Of a stretch of DNA of 64,000 nucleotides, positions 47,104-60,395 are shown one piece after another. The stretch lies in the NCBI GenBank assembly GCA_003640385.1, contig RCAB01000139.1, positions 62,001 through 126,000 on the forward strand. Direction: 5' to 3'. The notes beneath the pieces are model-generated. The model had not been told where the DNA came from and searched no databases. It saw only the letters and a program-made list of their open reading frames with translations. The DNA is from Setaria digitata. Taxonomy: Eukaryota > Nematoda > Chromadorea > Rhabditida > Setariidae. A program made the translations under genes and the position numbers. Each line of letters opens with the position of its first letter. Position 1 is the stretch's first letter.

Positions 47104-47707
47104 ATCACAATGAATAAAGAGAATTCTTTTATACAAAGCATCATAAGAAACGCAGTTTATGGATTATGCATAGTGCAAAATATTCTTTCTACAGCAATTT
47201 ATGAATTCAGGTCTACTAACATCGTTTTATAAACTCAACTTTTAATTTTACGATATACCACTTTCCTTCACTTAGTTGATCAGTGAAAATAATAAATAAC
47301 TAATCCTAATGCTAAAAATGTTGGAATATCTACCCCAGGCACGGTGTATATAGGCAAAACCTTAATATCACGTAATATTTTAATATTTGGTGAAGAATTC
47401 TGCCAGAAAACCTATTAGAAAAACTTTTCTAAAATTTAGCAAGATCTATTTTCACTTATGATCACAAATACAGCTTCCAATTATATGTAATAAGAACGTG
47501 GTATAGATATAATAATTGTATAAATGGCGCAGAATAAATAATTTTTAGAATGATGCACTGGAAGAAAAGCAAAAGCACAACACACAACTTTCCATACATG
47601 CCACCGTAAAAAATATCTGTATATCATTAAATCCTTTGGCTGAATCAAAAAAGTTGCGGAAGAATATTTAATATTAACTATAAGATCGTAAAACTGCGAC
47701 CAGCACG

Positions 47708-50700
47708 TTAGTCTATAGTAATAGTATCGTCTTTTAAATCGCAGCATCTTGACACACACAAAATATTTCTATGAAGATGGATAGAAGAGCAGTTTTTCTT
47801 CTTCATTTTTTGATTATTTTTCAGAGTAACGGTTTTGCGCAAAGCTCCATTAAACACTGTCGTAGCACACTGTCGAATAATGGGAGGCACAAAAACTTCC
47901 TCCATATCGTTTTCAGCATTTCCTCGCGATACATTTTTTACGGCTTCCTCCATAAAACTGTATTTAAAATGATTATTGAATGTCACGAGTAATTTTGTCT
48001 TAAAATTTTTTCAATCCATTTCAAGTAAAATCCTGTACAAAGTGGAAACAGTAAACAACAGGCTCCTAAAACTTAAGGTAAATATTTTTAAAAGGAAAAG
48101 ACTGCTGCAGAAAATTGATGCTTTTAAATACAGATATTAATATAATTCCTTTCTCAAAGTTTTAATACAATACATTGGTGGAAGCTGACCCAAAAAAGTC
48201 AACTGAGCGACTCGCTCTCAATGACTGTCTGATTAGCTGACAAGATAGCTAGGATCAATAATGCTTCTTTAGTAGATCTGTTCGTAGTGGTGTTGTTTGC
48301 TTTCAACAGAATGAAAAGAATGTCATCGGAAGAAGTAGTGACCGATAGATACAACATAATACTAATGATTATGATAGCATTCTTTCCACACCCAACCTTG
48401 TTGCTTCATTTGTAAAGGCGAGCATTCGCGTTTCTTTTTGGACTGATGCCGTTCCTTGCATCTTCCCTACAATCGTATTTCGAGAACTACTCTTGGAGGC
48501 TGAGGCCATCACTGAAGCTGGAGGTGTTTTATCCTTATCAAATGGTACAAAAGAACGCTGCTCTGGGCTGCAAAAGAAGTATGTTAATTAAATGTGTTTT
48601 TCTTCAAATATTATTTCAAGTATTCGAGGACCCGTTAGTGTTTTACAAGTTATCTCTGAAACCAAAAGAATTCACAGCATAAAAATGACAGTAAGCTTTC
48701 AAAAGAAAATTAACCTAAGGGCAACAACTTCTCCGCGTTCTATATCCATAACTGCTTGAGAAAATTCTGCTGGAGTTGAAGGAAGTGCACTTTTAGACGT
48801 TATATTAAGATTTCTATATTCTCTTAACTAAAAATAAAACCGAAGTAATCTTTGACTGAAGCAAAGTAGAGGGAAATCATGTGGACAAGTACAGAGTTAC
48901 ATATATGCGGAATCTGCAGGCCAAGTTAGCTAACAATTCCGTGATTTAACCCACAAACTCCATGTGATTGAGTTAACCTTTCTTCAGGATCCATTACATT
49001 ATAAAAAGGTAAAGGGCGAAAGTTAGAGTGAAAAGAGACTTATAAGAAATCACTTCTTTTTGTAATTCACTAATTTTCTGACGACTTTCCTGAAGATCTT
49101 CCTTCTGATTGTCCACCATTTTCATAACGTTTCTTAACTGCCTGAAAACTTACGCATGTATTTTTTAACTTTTTAAACTTTCCAACTTCATCAAGTACTA
49201 CTTGATTACAAGCAGTGTGAAAAGGGAGAAAACCATATACTTCAGCAAGTTGCGATGCGCACTCCAGAATAAAAAAATTTTACTGGTCGTGCTTTTTATG
49301 CTTTTAAGCAGTATTAAAAAAAAAAAAAAAGAAAAAAGAAAAACAAGAACAATAAAATCTTCTAAAAAGCTGATTCAATGAAGATTCTTATATATGAAGG
49401 CGGACAGACCATCCAAACTACATACACCCTAGGGATTATGAGAAGAACTATATCTACAACTAATTATTACAACTAAGGTTTAGCAAAATGCAAAAGAGCA
49501 AGTTAGAAGATTTCAAATCAAATTCAATTGTAACAAAGAGCATTTAGAGGCAGAATTTGTAAAGAGTAAACGAAATCAACTTTATTCGCCAATCACTAGG
49601 AAAGTTCGGGTAATTTTGGTGGTCATACTGCTCTCGTCAGATTGTAACTGTATAGAAAGTAGATTCTGGTTGAAACTTTTGGCATAGTTTTGTTTTGTCT
49701 CAACACCATATCCGATGGCTCATTACTATTTTCCTATAATTAGAAAAAATGAAAACGTCATATTACCTCCTTAGTAGGGTAATAAATTTCTTCACTTCCA
49801 ATCCGTCTTTGGCAATATATTTGTCGATCTCGAAAACAGGATCCTCCTTCACATTATTAAGTAATTTATAACTGCAAAGATGGGCAAACTATGAATTTGC
49901 ATATGCACATCAACTGAATATAATAAATCTAGCAGTTGGCGTAAGGAAATTATTTTAAATTTACATGAAGAAGAAAATGTAGAAGAGCTCACAATGACGT
50001 AGCATGTAATCGTTCCCTATATTTCTGAAGTTCTTTCTCCATATCCAACTGCTTAGCAAGCATACCTTCTAAATGTTTAATCTGTTGATTACTGACTCGA
50101 GAAAGCGCTTCTAAATTCGCCACTTTCCCTTTCTAAATTCACAGCTTTTTGATTTTTTTTTTTTTTTGAATGATTGACATGTTTATTGATACGGATTCAT
50201 TCCTAGTGATCTTTTTCTTCATTTCATTCAAATAACACAAAAAAGAAAAGAAGAAACAAAGAATTTTCATTCTTTGAAAAATTTTCATTTTTCTTAACAA
50301 AGGATTCATTCCTAGTGATCTTTTTCTTCATTTCATTCAAATAACACAAAAAAGAAAAGAAGAAACAAAGAAGAGTATGGAAATTAGGAGAAAATACAGG
50401 AAATCTTCCCTTACCTCAAGATATATGTTAAATAAGAAAACTGTTACTAATTAATAAATAGTTTATTTTTGCTTACTTTGATGCAATTATAATTAAATCA
50501 TACCAGTAGAAGGTTTTCATCCATACAAGCATTGAATTCATTTCTTGTTTTGGCAGCAGTCTCTTTTTCCTTCTGGAGATCACTCAGTGCATCGCGCAGC
50601 TACAAATACTGGATTGTCAGAATCAGTTTGATAAATTATAAATTATCAGTACAAAATAGAACAGCAAGAGCATTTATCAGAATCTTCTTGCGCTACACAA

Positions 50701-51753
50701 CTTCCGACAGTGACATAATTGCTTTCTTCACATGTGAATGGCTAGGCCCTCCAAAGATTAATTATGCAGCTGCAGGTCTTCCTTACAATGTAGAAAAATT
50801 TGATGGCAGTAGACTAAAACAGGAATGATTTCGTTTTCCGCTGAAAAATATGCTCTGTATGGATTGTAAGTAAGACCAACTTTAGATAGATGAGGTGTAA
50901 ATATTTATTATCCATCATTCTTAGGTTAAATTATCCTTTTTTCAATAAATTTTAATAAATGCAGTGGAATTTGTGTAAAAATGAATAATTAAGAAACTTG
51001 ATTCTGTATGTCAAATAAATTAGTATTGGAACTGAAGTTTTTATTGTCTTCCATTTGAAAAAAAAGCTGTCGAATGATATCCCTTGTTGTAGCTCTTTTT
51101 CGACAGACTGGGCATGTTTTACAGTTCTGCAATACATGTGGAATGACTTCGTTTTCAGCAAAAAAGAAGGCACTCTAATAGAAATAATTAAGGCGTGATT
51201 GATTTACTACTAGACTAAACACTCTTCCAGTTCAAGAGATTTGTACATAAGACTAACGAGCATTCATTTATTCAAATATTAGCAATTTGCGAGCATTCAT
51301 TTATTCAAATATTAGCAATTTGCGAGCATTCATTTATTCAAATATTAGCAATTTACGAGCATTCATTTATTTAGATATTATCAAAATAATGATTTGGTTA
51401 ACATTTGAAGAGATAAGTCCTCGTAAATGAGCTAATCATCTTGGCTCGCAGCTTTCGTAAAAGCACAGAGAATGATTATGGTAGGGAAGGATCATTTTAG
51501 ATCAAACAGTAACCTATCGCAAGTTAAATCTTGTTAGCTTAAAGAGTGCAAAGCCTAAAGCAGAAATAATGAGTACAAAAGAGATAGCTAAGGATGGGAC
51601 TGAAATAATCTAAAGTTGGTAATCGAAGTGAATCTTTACCTCAATCCATTGTAAAATACAGTGTAGATGAAATACATGACCACAGTGTAAGGCCGCACTT
51701 TCAGTCAAAAGAAGTAATTCCAGACATATAAGGCATTGAGGTCGTAGAGACAT
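47708..51753 (-). CDS. TRAIP: TRAIP-like RING-type E3 ubiquitin ligase
   Basis: TRAIP ubiquitinates the CMG helicase at converging forks and in mitosis, and helps clear blocked replisomes. Exons: 51753-51640, 51126-50998, 50599-50504, 50132-49993, 49871-49767, 49141-49054, 48827-48715, 48567-48397, 47957-47708, giving 401 residues (human 469). The N-terminal RING-H2 finger is complete: C7, C10, C24, H26, H29, C32, C43, C46, beginning MSLRPQCLIC like the human protein and followed by RDIIRQLFF. Long coiled coils follow (exons 3-6), including DKYIAKDGLEVKKFITLLR. The C-terminal part is polar. The human C-terminal PCNA-binding box is not seen, and the last exon is the least conserved part, so the true end may differ. 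A GTTTCAG acceptor 8 bp before the ATG suggests trans-splicing or a 5' leader intron. Confidence 0.88.
50193..50372. repeat. Direct duplication of a 71-bp unit in TRAIP intron 3
   Basis: A unit running from GGATTCATTCCTAGTG to an A/G-rich end (GAAACAAAGAA) occurs at 50193-50263 and again at 50302-50372, apparently without mismatch, separated by about 38 bp of A/T-rich spacer. Confidence 0.88.
51255..51388. repeat. 33-bp minisatellite, four copies, in TRAIP intron 1
   Basis: The unit CGAGCATTCATTTATTCAAA plus 13 further bases ending in TAGCAATTT is repeated head to tail. The first three copies match closely and the fourth decays (TTTAGATATTATC). It lies between exons 1 and 2. Confidence 0.9.
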
Positions 51754-54107
51754 AGTGAGTCTGAAACGATAACACGGTGATTTGAACTGATAGCGTTCAA
51801 GCAGGACTGACCCAGCTGACAGTGGTAGCAGATCTCGAAATAACGGGAAAAATAGAAAATTACCTGATAAGCACTCTGTGATACAGCCACTTCACCCCAA
51901 CCTGACACGACACACCAATAGATTTACGTTCCAAAATTTTGAATTTTTAAATCACTTGTTGCAATGTTAACAGCACAAAACCAGCGTGGCATCACTATAA
52001 AAGCTTCTAGTTTATTGCAAGTCGTGATCTAGCTACTCGAGATTATTGACAGATTGGCTGTCACGGGACTGACGTGTGTCTGGCGTGATCAGCATGTATT
52101 TTCCGTTAAAAAGTTCGTTAAATCCGGCTCAAATATCCCACGATAAAGCAATGCAAAAGCATTGATTGGTTTTGTACTTATATGAAGAAATTTGATGTTA
52201 GTAGTATGCGAAGTGAAGAAAGAGAGGACGCATTCACCAGATGTGCGATGTTGCTGAAGTGCTAAGGCGACAACTGAATCAATACATGACTAGATTTACG
52301 ACGTTGTCACAGTGATCACGCCAATTACGTGGTGATATTTGCAGATCAATCCTAAAGCATTCGAGAGTAGAATAAAACTGAAGGATGAAATAAATTATGC
52401 CAAGTTCTTCAGTAACAAGTTCATTATCAAAATAGTTTCGTATTCGACAGCATCATTTCGTTCATTGAGAAAAAACTCTAGACAGGGCGAAAGAAAGTGG
52501 ACTGGGAAATACTTATTGTTATTAAGAGATGTGTTTCCAGAAACGAAAGATTCTACGAAGTGATTTGTGGGAAGGGACAAGTCACTTACAAGCAAAATGT
52601 AATCAAGAAGCCGAATAGTCTATTCATTCTTTCGACGGTTATCTTCTGCTTATTCCCTAGTCCACACTGTGTACCGGGTGATGCTGGCAGTGAGATTATT
52701 TCCTGAAATTCATTGAAAGCAGTCTTATCTTAAGCCTTTGCACTGAATTCGGTTTAACACACTTTCACTTTTTGAAAACTAATTAATATCTAGTTCTTCC
52801 TGAAATTTTGCAGTTCCTTTGCTGTTTTTGGTCTTCTTTTGCTATAAAGCCATTAGTTGGAAAGATCTTTTCCAAGATCTTCTCTTTTCCATCAATGGAA
52901 AGTGGTCCGAAATGCAAATTAAGGCTTCTTTGAGTAGAAAGGAGCTAAACTCATCCTGGACGATTAGTGCTGGCCATCTCGCTAGACTCATTATTAGCTT
53001 TCACTCCATTTGGCCCTCATGTCCCAACCTTTTCTTCCTTTCTTTACCATTTTCTCTTGTTTCTTCTCCCGTTGTTGCCAAGTTCTGAATTCTCAAGTTC
53101 TTTCCCTTATATCTTTCTCTATTATTTCTGAAATCCGAATTCGAATTTTTTTTAAAAAGTAATGAAATGAAATTAATGAGAGAATCAAAAAAATAGGCTT
53201 TTTTAACCCAATAATATGGGTAGTAATCCGAATCGTTTATTGGGTAGCGTCATGAAACGAGGATGATTACTTCAGGTTTGAGTATAACTCATCGAATATG
53301 CTGCAGTGAATGATTAGATTTGCTCTCCCTTTATAAGCAATTCGGCAAACGAATTAATTATACACAGTGGAAGTTAAACAGTTGCAGCATTGGATGGAAC
53401 ACTCTGATTGCTGTGCTGTATCATTTCTTCTAGAAAGTTGCTCAGAGTTCTGAGTTAAATCGAACTATTGACTCTACTGATTCTCATTAGGGAATGCTTC
53501 GAGGATGAAATTTGGTTTTGAAATTATTTTGCACAACTTCCAACTTCATTCTTCATCCGTCATTCCTGGATTCCCAACTAATTTCATCCTTTTCATATTT
53601 TGCTCCTCTCAGTTGATGGGTTCTCAGATGCTAATTATTTCTTTTTCCTCTCTTTTCTCTTACTATAAATCAAACCAACATTCTCTCCTAACTTCACTTA
53701 TCACTTTCTCTTTCGCTACTGCAAGGTAAGGTAAGTAACTTTCCAAGTGCTCAACAAGCTCGAAATCCTAACATATGTGAAGATTAAGAGCTGGAACTAA
53801 ATTAGAAATATCGACCTATTACTCCCTACTTGAGACAACAAAATTAGCCTTGTTCAAAGGAAAAGAAGGGCTCTACAAGAGTGCAGAGAAAATGAAGGAA
53901 ATAAACATAACTTTTTTCCGATCTAAATTATTATTTTATAATTGTAATTAATAAACGACAGCCTGAGGCTAATACGTATTTCTACGAATGCTTATTTTTA
54001 CATTTTTTTCCACTTTTAATGCCTTTACCGTACTGCTCCTAGAATTCCCTTCTGTGCTGATAGTGCTTGAATTCAGTTTGTTATTCAGAACTATCGTATT
54101 TGACGTT
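51754..54107. other. Divergent non-coding stretch between TRAIP and the secreted-protein gene
   Basis: About 2.35 kb containing the upstream regions of two divergent genes. Open frames here (for example 52339-52563 and 52819-53088) have no splice context or recognisable content. Confidence 0.4.
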
Positions 54108-55606
54108 ATGTATAGTGGCATTAGACGGATGCCTCAATGGGCCATTCTTTTGGTGGTTTTATCTTCAATCAACTTATCTGATGGAGTAAGTCGTTAAGCA
54201 TTTTATTATTTCATTTACATGATGGGAAAAATGATTGTTTCCATCGGTCCTTCCCTGAGACTAGACTGCTTGGGCACTTAAGACATTCAGTTTGGCTTTA
54301 CATTAAAACTTCAAGGACAATTTATTGGATGAAAAAATGATTTTAAATTGTTTGAAATATTTAGTACTTTTTCTGGGGAAAGTTAAGAATTCGACTGCCT
54401 GGAAATTTTTGTGGCTGCATTTTTATATGTTAAAATTTTGCTTTTAGAACGATTATTGTGGACATTACGCAATCTGCCAACAACATCTTGAAGTTGAGGA
54501 GCGTCGATGTGTGAAGCTGGAAGAAAGGTCGAACTACGAGAGTGCCAGATGTTCGGAATCCATTGACATAGCTCGTGCATCAGTTGATGGTTTACGGCTA
54601 AGAAAAGCTGAGCTTGAAAGGGATTGTGTAATGAGAGGTGGCGGTAGTAAATTGGAGAATCTTAACTTTCTTAAGGTATCTAAATTTTGCGAAGTATGCT
54701 AAAAAGTAAATTTGTACTAATAAATTATAGTATTGAAAGATGGCAGTTTAAGTAAATATTCACCAGACTATACTAAATTTGCATCAAGTTTGAAGGTAAT
54801 TATCAGAACATAATTAACCCATTGTTTGTAATATTCAGCTGGTGCAGTGCAAACGAGATATTCAGAAATTTGCAACCGATGAATTCAACCAAAAATTCGT
54901 CGATTTTCATGCTAAAATTGAGCAACACGAGAACGTTGATACTTGCAGGAAGAGGGCCCGATTATTACAGAAGCACTGTCATATGTTGGCACGATGCTGC
55001 CCTTTGTACAAGTATCGGTACCTTTTCTAATTCAGCGTGACCTTTGACTTTCACTTATAAGGTAATGATAAGTAATTTAGATCTTAGTGTCAGATAATGA
55101 CCATGCTTTTGAGCCCTTTTTTCTGAAAAAAAGACAATTTCGAGTAGAATTAATAGAATATGTAAGAAAATTTGCGAACTGCCACTGTTCATGAGGAAAT
55201 ACTTTTATGGGCAGTAACGAATTCTCTCCCGTACAAACTTATTTAAATTTCTTCATGATTAAAAGGGCGAAATCACTGATTAGAAAATATCATGATGATA
55301 ATGTTAAATCCATATGATAAGGCATGAATGCCACACACTAAATCTCGAGTTTTGTTCCCGCTCATAGTTCAAAATCATTTGGCTCGCATGAAAAATTATT
55401 TTCGACATTCACCAGAAAAACTTGGGATATCAAATAAGAGTTACAATGATGGAACTCCAATTTTACTAATAAAAAGTAAAAGTTTTGACTCATATAATAC
55501 TTGCAGATGTTCAGAGCTGGGAATGATCACTTCTCAAATCTCATCAGCAACTAAGTTTCTGAAGCATCTTAAGCGAAATTGCTCAAAGCAGAATAATCGT
55601 GATTAA
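54108..55606 (+). CDS. Secreted cysteine-rich protein of unknown function
   Basis: Exons 54108-54185, 54448-54675, 54839-55017 and 55507-55606 join in frame to 194 residues. The first exon is a signal peptide: MPQWAILLVVLSSINLSDG, preceded by an optional upstream MYSGIRR. The mature part is helical and charged with 12 cysteines, starting DYCGHYAICQQHLEVEERRC and including CRKRARLLQKHCHMLARCC and CPLYKYRC. No enzyme or binding motif is visible. The pattern resembles lineage-restricted, disulphide-bonded secreted proteins of nematodes, but I cannot place it in a named family. The exon 3-4 junction was chosen because it continues the cysteine pattern; without it, exon 3 would end at a stop at 55030 and give 165 residues. 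A TTATTCAG acceptor lies about 20 bp before the ATG. Confidence 0.7.
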
Positions 55607-56842
55607 TTCTTCCTCACTCATTTTATTATCGACGTAGCAGAAAATGTTATTCATCAGGAAGAGCAGTTTGGAAGTTTGCACAACACAATTCCTTGCTGAT
55701 CAGTCGCGCTGTTCCTCAAAGTAGCATCTTAACGTAATACAGGTAGAGTAAGATTAAGAACTTTCGAAGACATTAAGAGTGGTTGGTAGGACTATATGAA
55801 TTTAACTTTTTTAGAAACACAATTTGAACTGAAAATATTGGTACCAAAATATTAATAAAAAGTATTAATCGTTGATTTTTGGATTGATGAGCCTTCTACC
55901 GAAATTTGAACACTGATAGAGTCAAGCTGACTTGATCTCATAACTTCTACATTGTCCGCTAATTTATAGATGGCTGTTAGCTAAGGCATTACGAAAAATG
56001 CTACTGCCGAAATTTTCGTTGGCAAGTCTTTCTTAGTTGTCATGAAACTTGCGTGTTATTGTTGAAATTTTTAATTTTATTTGCTTCAGGATATTTTTTC
56101 ACTACAAGCTAGAGCTTCAGGTTCCGCTATTGATACTAAAAAAAGCAATCGTATTAACATTAATTTTTAAGTGATAATTACAATTACTTTGATTTAACAT
56201 TTGATTTTTTGGATAGAAATTTAATATTTAATGAACTGGTGCAATAAATAGCAAATAAAAGAAATGGTGCTTCAATAATGTAGCAAGGAATTTTAAAGTA
56301 ATACATTAGACTTGGAAATTGCTGCTAATTCAGATAAACAAGTGTTTACTTTTAGTCGGTGTATTTAATTGCTTAGTTTATATTTAATTGCTAAGTTGCT
56401 ATAGATTGTGAAAGCAGTCGCTGCACATAGTCTTTTTGCAGAAAAAATTGGCAGGAGATCCAAATTTGATTTTCTCTACAGATAAATGAGAAAAAAAAAT
56501 GAGGTGTTAGTAAAGAGTTCGCACTTTTATAATCTTACAGGTAGAAGGACAATACTATGAGTTAGCAGTTTATTCAAAAGATCAGTTCTTACAATTCTGT
56601 TATGATGACGATCATATAAGTGAAATGTAAAGGAATCGAAAATAGATGAACAATCTATTAGAAACGAGAAAGACATTTGCTACTAAGCATAGATTAAAAG
56701 GTGTAAAATTTATAATTTGGATGGCTTCATTACGACAAGAAATATTAAAAGTAACAGTTATAATTGGAACAAATAATCAAAAGTAAGCCTCCTCATAGAT
56801 CTAATAAGTGATGATAGGATGGAGTTGAACTGTACTATGGAT
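55607..56842. other. Convergent intergenic region
   Basis: About 1.2 kb of AT-rich sequence between two converging genes, with no exon seen. It should include both 3' untranslated regions. Confidence 0.45.
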
Positions 56843-58894
56843 TTACAATGACGTACTCGATGGGCCATTGGTCTTACAGGTCCTCTGATTCTTTAATGTA
56901 ATCTTGGTAGGATACTCAAACGTAGTCACGTAACCATTGTCATCGTCATCGAGGTCGGATTCCATTAATAGTGTTGTGGACTGACAGATCCCATCAGATT
57001 GCTCCGTGCCTGTGGTTGTTGTGTTTTCACTACTTCGAGCAGTTTCCAAATCACCGTATACTTCTTCAGCCCGAAAATTCTTTGTTTCATCTAATTCCTG
57101 TTCGAAGCCGATTCTTGGTAAAATTGACGATGGTGTATTGACACTCAACGGGTGTGTCAACTGATCAGCAGTACCGAACTGTGGCATACCGTTTTGAAGC
57201 TTGATAGTTGATTCGCTGAGAACCGGTAATGTTGGTGGCGGACAACGTTGCTTCATTGGCTGATGCTGCTCCATAAGCTTTAAAGAAAAGCGCCCTTGTT
57301 ATTTAAAATTTGGCAATTCGAAAACGAAATTCGGTTTACATAAAGAAGCAAATGAATATCTCAATTTAATTAATTTTACTTCTTTCTAATTTAATAACCT
57401 TTATTCCCCCTTCGACTTTAATTTTGTGAACTGAAAATCATTCGAAATTAATCACTTCTGAACTAGCCTATTCTGTGTCTTTTATTTTTAATACCAAACT
57501 GAAAAGAGTCAGTTCCATGCAGTAGCTGCCTTTGTTAGTTCTGAACTGTCTGGATTTGACTGGTCAACAAAAAAAAGAGTTTCATCTTGTTTAAATCGTC
57601 CGAGGAGTAAACTCCCTTCGAGTTTTGACTATTGAGTATTCCATATCCCGACAAAATGGTCTCTGTGTCTGCTCGATCCAAGACTTCATCTACATTAGCA
57701 GTTTACAAATTAAAGTTTAAAAACACAAAATTTAAACAACGAATGAGAAAGCTACCGAAAGTTTAGTTCTCATATAAGCGATAACGTCGACATATCTTTG
57801 CTCGGTTGCTTTTCTTTCCCGTTGCTCCTTCTTTAACTCATGTTTATATTTTTCCACCTCTTCCATCATACTTCTTTCGTTAACAATTCTCAAATCTCTT
57901 TCAGCTCGCAACCTTTCTCTGTAGTCTTTAAGTTTCTTCTTTTGTTCCCGAACTTTCAACTCCAGCTCCTGGGAAATCTTAGGGAATCGTATATGGAGTA
58001 GTGAAGGAAGATGAAATCTGGAGGCAAATCAGTCAGTTCCGTTGTGTTATCGAGTAATGCAAGAAAAGGAAATCGGTGCAAAGAGCAGGAGGAATCTGTG
58101 CGGATACCACAACTGGTAATCATCTTCAACTAACCCTGATGTGTTGCACCCGTTCGTACTCCACTGTCCAAGAATCTGAATCTGAATCATCCAAATTACG
58201 ATTATATGTGCGGTGCAAAGTTGTTGGTGATGCACCACCACTACCGTATTCTGATGTGGATGGGTTAACACGTCGGAAACGCTGATGCTGTCGACGACGA
58301 CGATGAACCTATAACTGGGAATGGAGTACTTTTTTTGTTACATCAAATGTACTGAGAAATCGCTAAGAAGCGTCATGGGCAGTGGGAAAATCGAATTCAA
58401 TTTCGAATAATTTGAAATAAGTTTCAAAAGTAAACTCAGTAGAAAACAGATCTTGATGAAGTGAACGATTCAGAACAAATGATATGATATGTAGTTAGCT
58501 GTTGACAGAAGAGTTTGCTAGAATTCAAAACCAGACCGTTTCACGTGGAATAATTATTTGTGAATTTAACGAATGATCTAGAAGACCATCGTAGACATCA
58601 CATTGATTAACACCTAGATCACCGGGACACGAACGTGGACCACGATTTATTCGCGGTCTAGCTGTATGGTAGGCTGCAGTAGCAATGAATTGGGAATCGC
58701 ATTGAGAGTCCTTTCGGGAGAATGCGTTATTTTCACTTTCCTAAACATTTCATATTCAGTCGTCGGAGCACTTATTTGATCAGAAAGAATGAAACACCAG
58801 AGCAAAACGAATTTGCGTGGAGAGAAATAAGAGGAAAATGACATACCGATGGCATTTTCTTTGCTTTTCTCCATTTCAGCCAACTTTTAATCAT
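56843..58894 (-). CDS. Coiled-coil protein of unknown function, tandem paralogue C
   Basis: Exons 58894-58847, 58740-58537, 58308-58135, 57968-57756 and 57277-56843, all introns in phase 0, give 357 residues. Exon 1 is short and basic (MIKSWLKWRKAKKMPS). Exon 2 holds FIATAAYHTARPR and GPRSCPGD. Exon 3 is basic then acidic (VHRRRRQHQRFRR; NLDDSDSDSW). Exon 4 is a 71-residue highly charged coiled coil (EQKKKLKDYRERLRAERDL, KKEQRERKATEQRY). Exon 5 is a polar, low-complexity tail with an acidic DLDDDD. There is no signal peptide or membrane segment. The order and phases match the next gene on the same strand, so the two are probably duplicates. I do not recognise the family; a scaffold or cytoskeletal role would be a guess. 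A TTTTACCAG acceptor 8 bp before the ATG suggests trans-splicing. Intron 2 has an unusual GTCTGG donor. Confidence 0.68.
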
Positions 58895-60395
58895 TGTAAA
58901 CACTGGTAAAATAACAACTGAGATGTCACTTCCCGGGATACAAAATAAAGACGAGAATCGAATGGAATCCAGGTAATTCAGGAAGTATTTTGACAATAGA
59001 GTAGGTGTCGATGCAAAACCACACCAATTAATGTTTTGTTTGAGAAGTTATCTTGAACTGAAGAGGAGTATAGCTGGATGAAAATGACCACAGAATTACA
59101 CTCACATGTTATGGTCACGACAGTTCTGTTTTTCCAAACAAGTTCTCAATCGAATAAAAGGTAAGAAAGTCCGAGATGACTGATTACGGTGAGAATTAAA
59201 GTTAGCTAAAAGGAAAGGGAACTGAGGGGGAACTGAAAAAGAGGCGATATGAATGAGTGGAAAGGAGGAAGTTTGGATGGAAGAGCGGCCGATTCTTTGA
59301 TACCTGAAAAAGGAAAGAAGAGGGGTCTCTCTTTGTGACCTAACTGGATTTGGAGGGAAGGGAAGGACACCATCTGCTCTGCTCTCTTCCTCTGGATAAC
59401 AATTTATGTTCAGGGACCGAAGGTTGGAATTAAAATTCTCAACTGAAACGAGTATTCTGATACTTCCGCACCATATTTCAAGACAGATCCTCTGAAAACG
59501 GAAAGCACCAATCGATTCACACGTCAAATTAACCGATCTCCATTCGACAATATCCGCCAATTAGGCACGACCAATTCCTCAGCAATAAAACAATTCCACA
59601 CTAAGTCACTTCGCGTTCACGGTGGAAATACTTTGCATTTGGAACAACCAGCACTGCAAGAATGACTTGCTTCACGCTCTTTCGACAACTGCGATACCGT
59701 AATGTCACTAAACGCTGTGTGCAACTGTTATCAACTGAAATTTTAAACTCCATACCTAACAGTAAGACATGGGCGAATAGTCCGACTTTCTTAATCTTAA
59801 ATTGTTTCAATTTTATTTCCATCTAATTCCAACTGGTCCAAATTGTTGAGAAAACGTACAAAGCTTTAAAGTGCAAACTGTAAAACACGAAAAGCTGAGT
59901 AATACTTTTATAATGAAAGAGGTTTTAATTTAGGCTAGTCAAAAATGTGCATTGGAAGGACAAACTACACCAAACAGATGCAGCACAAGCAAAAAGTTAT
60001 TATGTGTCAAAATTTGAAGAGAATACTTCATGCAGTGATAAATCAACTCTCTCAATAGAATTCGGGCAGACTCATTATATACGATAAAGAATATTTCAAC
60101 CAGACTTATATATTACTCATCTTAGACAACAAAATATAAAATAGGAACATCCATTCCTTTTATGTGGTACAAATTATATATCAAATGAGGAACTTAAAAA
60201 AGAAATGGACTCGAGAAAGTATATCATAAGATGAAGAACAGTGCTCTAGATCATTCAATGTATTATATGCTCTTCGGTTTCTGATGACCCTTTTTGACCA
60301 CCACTTTTTTGATACAATTTCTTTTTTTTTCTACTGAAATTCCTTTCATTAACAGCGACATTAGTTATTTTCAGCTAGCTTCATCAGATCAGTGC
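58895..60395. other. Intergenic region between the two coiled-coil paralogues
   Basis: About 1.5 kb. It contains an uninterrupted minus-strand frame of 152 codons at 59560-59102 (starting MADIVEWRSV), rich in Ser, Arg and Phe, with no recognisable domain. It may be chance, a 5' exon of the downstream gene or a separate small gene; none of these is supported. Confidence 0.35.

Larger units (their letters stand above)
44859..47707. other. Non-coding stretch between the IQ-motif and TRAIP genes
   Basis: About 2.8 kb with no supported gene. It holds two short tandem duplications listed separately. A hydrophobic minus-strand frame (45046-44813) overlaps the first exon of the IQ gene in another frame and is probably chance. 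Confidence 0.4.
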
